A stretch of DNA of 46,892 nucleotides, taken from assembly GCF_001552535.1 (NCBI RefSeq), contig NZ_BCRJ01000095.1, forward strand, positions 1 through 46,892. The letters are read 5' to 3'. The notes below the pieces were generated by a model. It saw only the letters and a list, made by a program, of their open reading frames with translations, did not search any database and was not told where the DNA came from. The stretch comes from Nocardioides jensenii JCM 1364 = NBRC 14755 (GTDB lineage: Bacteria > Actinomycetota > Actinomycetes > Propionibacteriales > Nocardioidaceae). Positions 45,101-46,892 of the stretch are shown piece after piece. Positions within the stretch are counted from its first letter, which is position 1. Every line of letters begins with the position of its first letter. The position numbers and the translations under genes are program-made.

Positions 45101-46892
45101 TCACGTGCCCTGTTGGGCCACCCACGAGGCGTGCAGGCCGGCGTAGACGCCGCCGGGCTGTTCGAGGAGGGCTGCGTGGGGCCCCCGCTGCACGATGCGA
45201 CCCCGGTCGACGACCACGACCTCGTCGGCGTTCTCGGCGGTGCTCATGCGGTGCGCGATGGTGACCGACGTGCGGCCCTGCATCAGGCGCTCGAGTGCCC
45301 GCCCGATGCGCATCTCCAGCTGCGGGTCGACGGCACTGGTGGCCTCGTCGAGCACCAGCAGGTCGGGGTCGACCAGGTGCGCGCGCAGCAGCGCCACCAA
45401 CTGCCGCTCCCCCGCCGACAGCGACTCGCCGCGCTGGCCCACTCGGGTGTCGAGGCCGCGCGGCAGCCCGTCGATCCAGTCGGCCAGACCGAGCTCGGCG
45501 GCCGAGCCGAGGATCTCGTCGTCACTGGCGCCCAGCCGTCCGTAGAGGGCGTTGGCACGCAGCGTGTCGTCGAAGAGGAAGCCCTCCTGGGGCACCAACA
45601 CGACGGAGCGGCGCAATGACTCCTGGCGGATGTCGCGTACGTCGACCCCGTCCAACCGGATCTCCCCGTCGACCGGGTCCATCAGGCGCGTGAGGAGCTT
45701 GGCGAACGTGGACTTGCCGGAGCCGGTCTCTCCGACGATGGCGACGCGGGTGCCGGCGTCGATGTGCATCGAGACGTCGTGGAGGACCTTCGGGCCGCTC
45801 GGGTAGGCGAAGCCGACGTCGACGAACGACACGTCGATCGGTCCGCGGGGCAGGACCTGACCCGACTCGCCGGGGTCGACCAGGTCGGCCGGGGTGTCGA
45901 GGATGCCGATCACCCGGCGCCAGCCGGCGATCGCGTTCTGGGCGTCGGTCAGGATCTGGGTGCCCATCTGGACCGGTGAGACGAACAGCGTGACCAGGAA
46001 CGCGAAGGCGACCACCTTGCCGGCGGTCATGTCACCGGCGAAGCCGAGCCAGATGCCGACGATGATCACGCCGGCGTTGGCCAACCCGCCGGAGAGTCCG
46101 CCGAGGGAGAACGAGATCGCGGTGAAACCCTGGGCCTTCGTCGCGGCCTCCTGGTTGGCCCGGATCGCGGTGTCGATGCGCTGCTGGGTGCGGTGCTCGA
46201 CGGCGTACGCCTTGACGACCGAGGCGCCCACGACCGGCTCGGAGACCGCGGAGAGCATGACGCCGACCTGCTGGCGAACCACGCCGTAGGCCGCGGAGAG
46301 CCGCTGCTGGAAGTACTTCAAGGACAGCATGAGCGGCAGGAAGCAGACCCACACGACGATGGCGAGCTGCCAGGAGTAGACGACCATGATCACCGTGGCC
46401 ACGAGGATCTGGCCGATGCTCACGATCATCATCACGCCGCCGAAGACCAGGAACTGGCTGACCTGGTCGACGTCGCTGGTGACCCGGGCGACCAGGGCAC
46501 CGCGACGCTCGGTGTTCTGGGTGAGCAGCGGCAGGTCGTGGACGTGGCGGAACGCCTTGATGCGCAGTGTGGCCAGGCCGCTCTCGGCGGCACGGAAGAG
46601 CCGCGCAGTCATGAGGTACGACGCCCCGCTGGTGACGACGATCGCGAGGGCGGCGATCACGCCCATGCGCATCATGAACCCGGTGTCGGGACCGTTCGGG
46701 CCGTTGAGGCCACGGTCGAGGGTCTGTTGCACGACGATCGGGATGACCACCTGACCGGCGGTCGAGAGCACCGCCAGCAGAAGGGTGAGGCCCAGCCCCT
46801 TGCCCAGCTCGGGAGAGAGCTGCAGGCCGCGGCGGATCGTGGCGATCGCCTTGATCTGCTCGCCGCTGTCGACGCTGCTCGTGGTGACCGTG
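45101..46892 (-). CDS. ABC exporter, fused permease and ATPase (5' end outside window)
   Basis: The reading frame continues to the window edge, so the N-terminus is missing; about 596 residues are visible. The visible N-terminal part holds the six-helix exporter membrane domain (QVVIPIVVQQTLDRG; LRIKAFRHVHDLPLLTQNTERRGALVARVTSDVDQVSQFL). The ATPase follows: Walker A IVGETGSGKSTFAKLL, Q-loop VVLVPQEGFLFDDTLRAN, signature LSAGERQLVALLRAHL, Walker B LLVLDEATSAVDP and H-loop TIAHRMSTAENAD. Such half-exporters work as homo- or heterodimers for lipids, peptides or drugs. A partner gene may lie outside the window. A GTG at 46771 is internal to the membrane domain and is not the start. Confidence 0.92.
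   Translation of the reverse strand, partial: TVTTSSVDSGEQIKAIATIRRGLQLSPELGKGLGLTLLLAVLSTAGQVVIPIVVQQTLDRGLNGPNGPDTGFMMRMGVIAALAIVVTSGASYLMTARLFRAAESGLATLRIKAFRHVHDLPLLTQNTERRGALVARVTSDVDQVSQFLVFGGVMMIVSIGQILVATVIMVVYSWQLAIVVWVCFLPLMLSLKYFQQRLSAAYGVVRQQVGVMLSAVSEPVVGASVVKAYAVEHRTQQRIDTAIRANQEAATKAQGFTAISFSLGGLSGGLANAGVIIVGIWLGFAGDMTAGKVVAFAFLVTLFVSPVQMGTQILTDAQNAIAGWRRVIGILDTPADLVDPGESGQVLPRGPIDVSFVDVGFAYPSGPKVLHDVSMHIDAGTRVAIVGETGSGKSTFAKLLTRLMDPVDGEIRLDGVDVRDIRQESLRRSVVLVPQEGFLFDDTLRANALYGRLGASDDEILGSAAELGLADWIDGLPRGLDTRVGQRGESLSAGERQLVALLRAHLVDPDLLVLDEATSAVDPQLEMRIGRALERLMQGRTSVTIAHRMSTAENADEVVVVDRGRIVQRGPHAALLEQPGGVYAGLHASWVAQQGT

Overview
This is a high-G+C actinobacterial chromosome segment, most likely from a member of Nocardioidaceae or a close relative. 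The evidence is base composition, frequent GTG starts, many leaderless-looking genes, actinobacterial families (ANTAR regulator, DUF2613, DUF3068, HGxxPAAW protein, AftD, DprE1/DprE2) and a housekeeping order (polA, liv, pdtaR, pyk, gltDB, lgt, trp, hisI) resembling that of other actinobacteria. The genus assignment is inference.

Layout. 1-2500: the 3' end of a thrombospondin type-3 (calcium-binding) repeat protein, a SAM methyltransferase, and a TetR regulator divergent from a 60-aa membrane protein, with a promoter and a phased operator array between them. 2500-18820: an envelope-glycan region. It holds a DUF3068 protein, a GT-C-like membrane protein with an acyltransferase, a 1367-aa AftD-type arabinofuranosyltransferase with a methyltransferase, a GT4 glycosyltransferase, a DUF2613 mini-protein, and an operon-like run ubiA-dprE1-dprE2-membrane protein that makes decaprenyl-phosphoryl-arabinose. 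A flippase-like protein is divergent from it. Several members match genes that I recall as lying near one another in mycobacteria (Rv0224c-Rv0228, Rv0236c, Rv0236A), here joined to the DprE1/DprE2/UbiA pathway. 18860-22720: polA, a hotdog thioesterase and a GNAT acetyltransferase. 22990-28460: a branched-chain amino-acid type ABC transporter whose binding protein faces the livHMGF operon; its LivH carries an extra extracytoplasmic domain. 28586-30196: an ANTAR response regulator, a tRNA with anticodon CAA but a short variable loop, and an HTH-LAGLIDADG protein. 30203-37847: pyk, gltD and gltB, with a 42-bp perfect palindrome plus a third copy of its arm between pyk and gltD. 38064-46892: a VIT-family transporter, then the run hisI, Trp-associated membrane protein, HGxxPAAW protein, DUF2752, trpC, trpB, trpA, SCO1-like and lgt, and an ABC exporter cut by the window edge.

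The genes work together in three themes: cell-envelope arabinan or glycan assembly (precursor synthesis, transfer, acylation, export), amino-acid supply (glutamate synthase, tryptophan, liv uptake), and central metabolism and replication (pyruvate kinase, DNA polymerase I). No insertion sequence, CRISPR array or prophage was seen. No gene-free stretch exceeds 300 bases. The longest are 22723-22993 (upstream of livK, with one 7-bp hairpin) and 37848-38063 (gltB leader plus a terminator-like hairpin).
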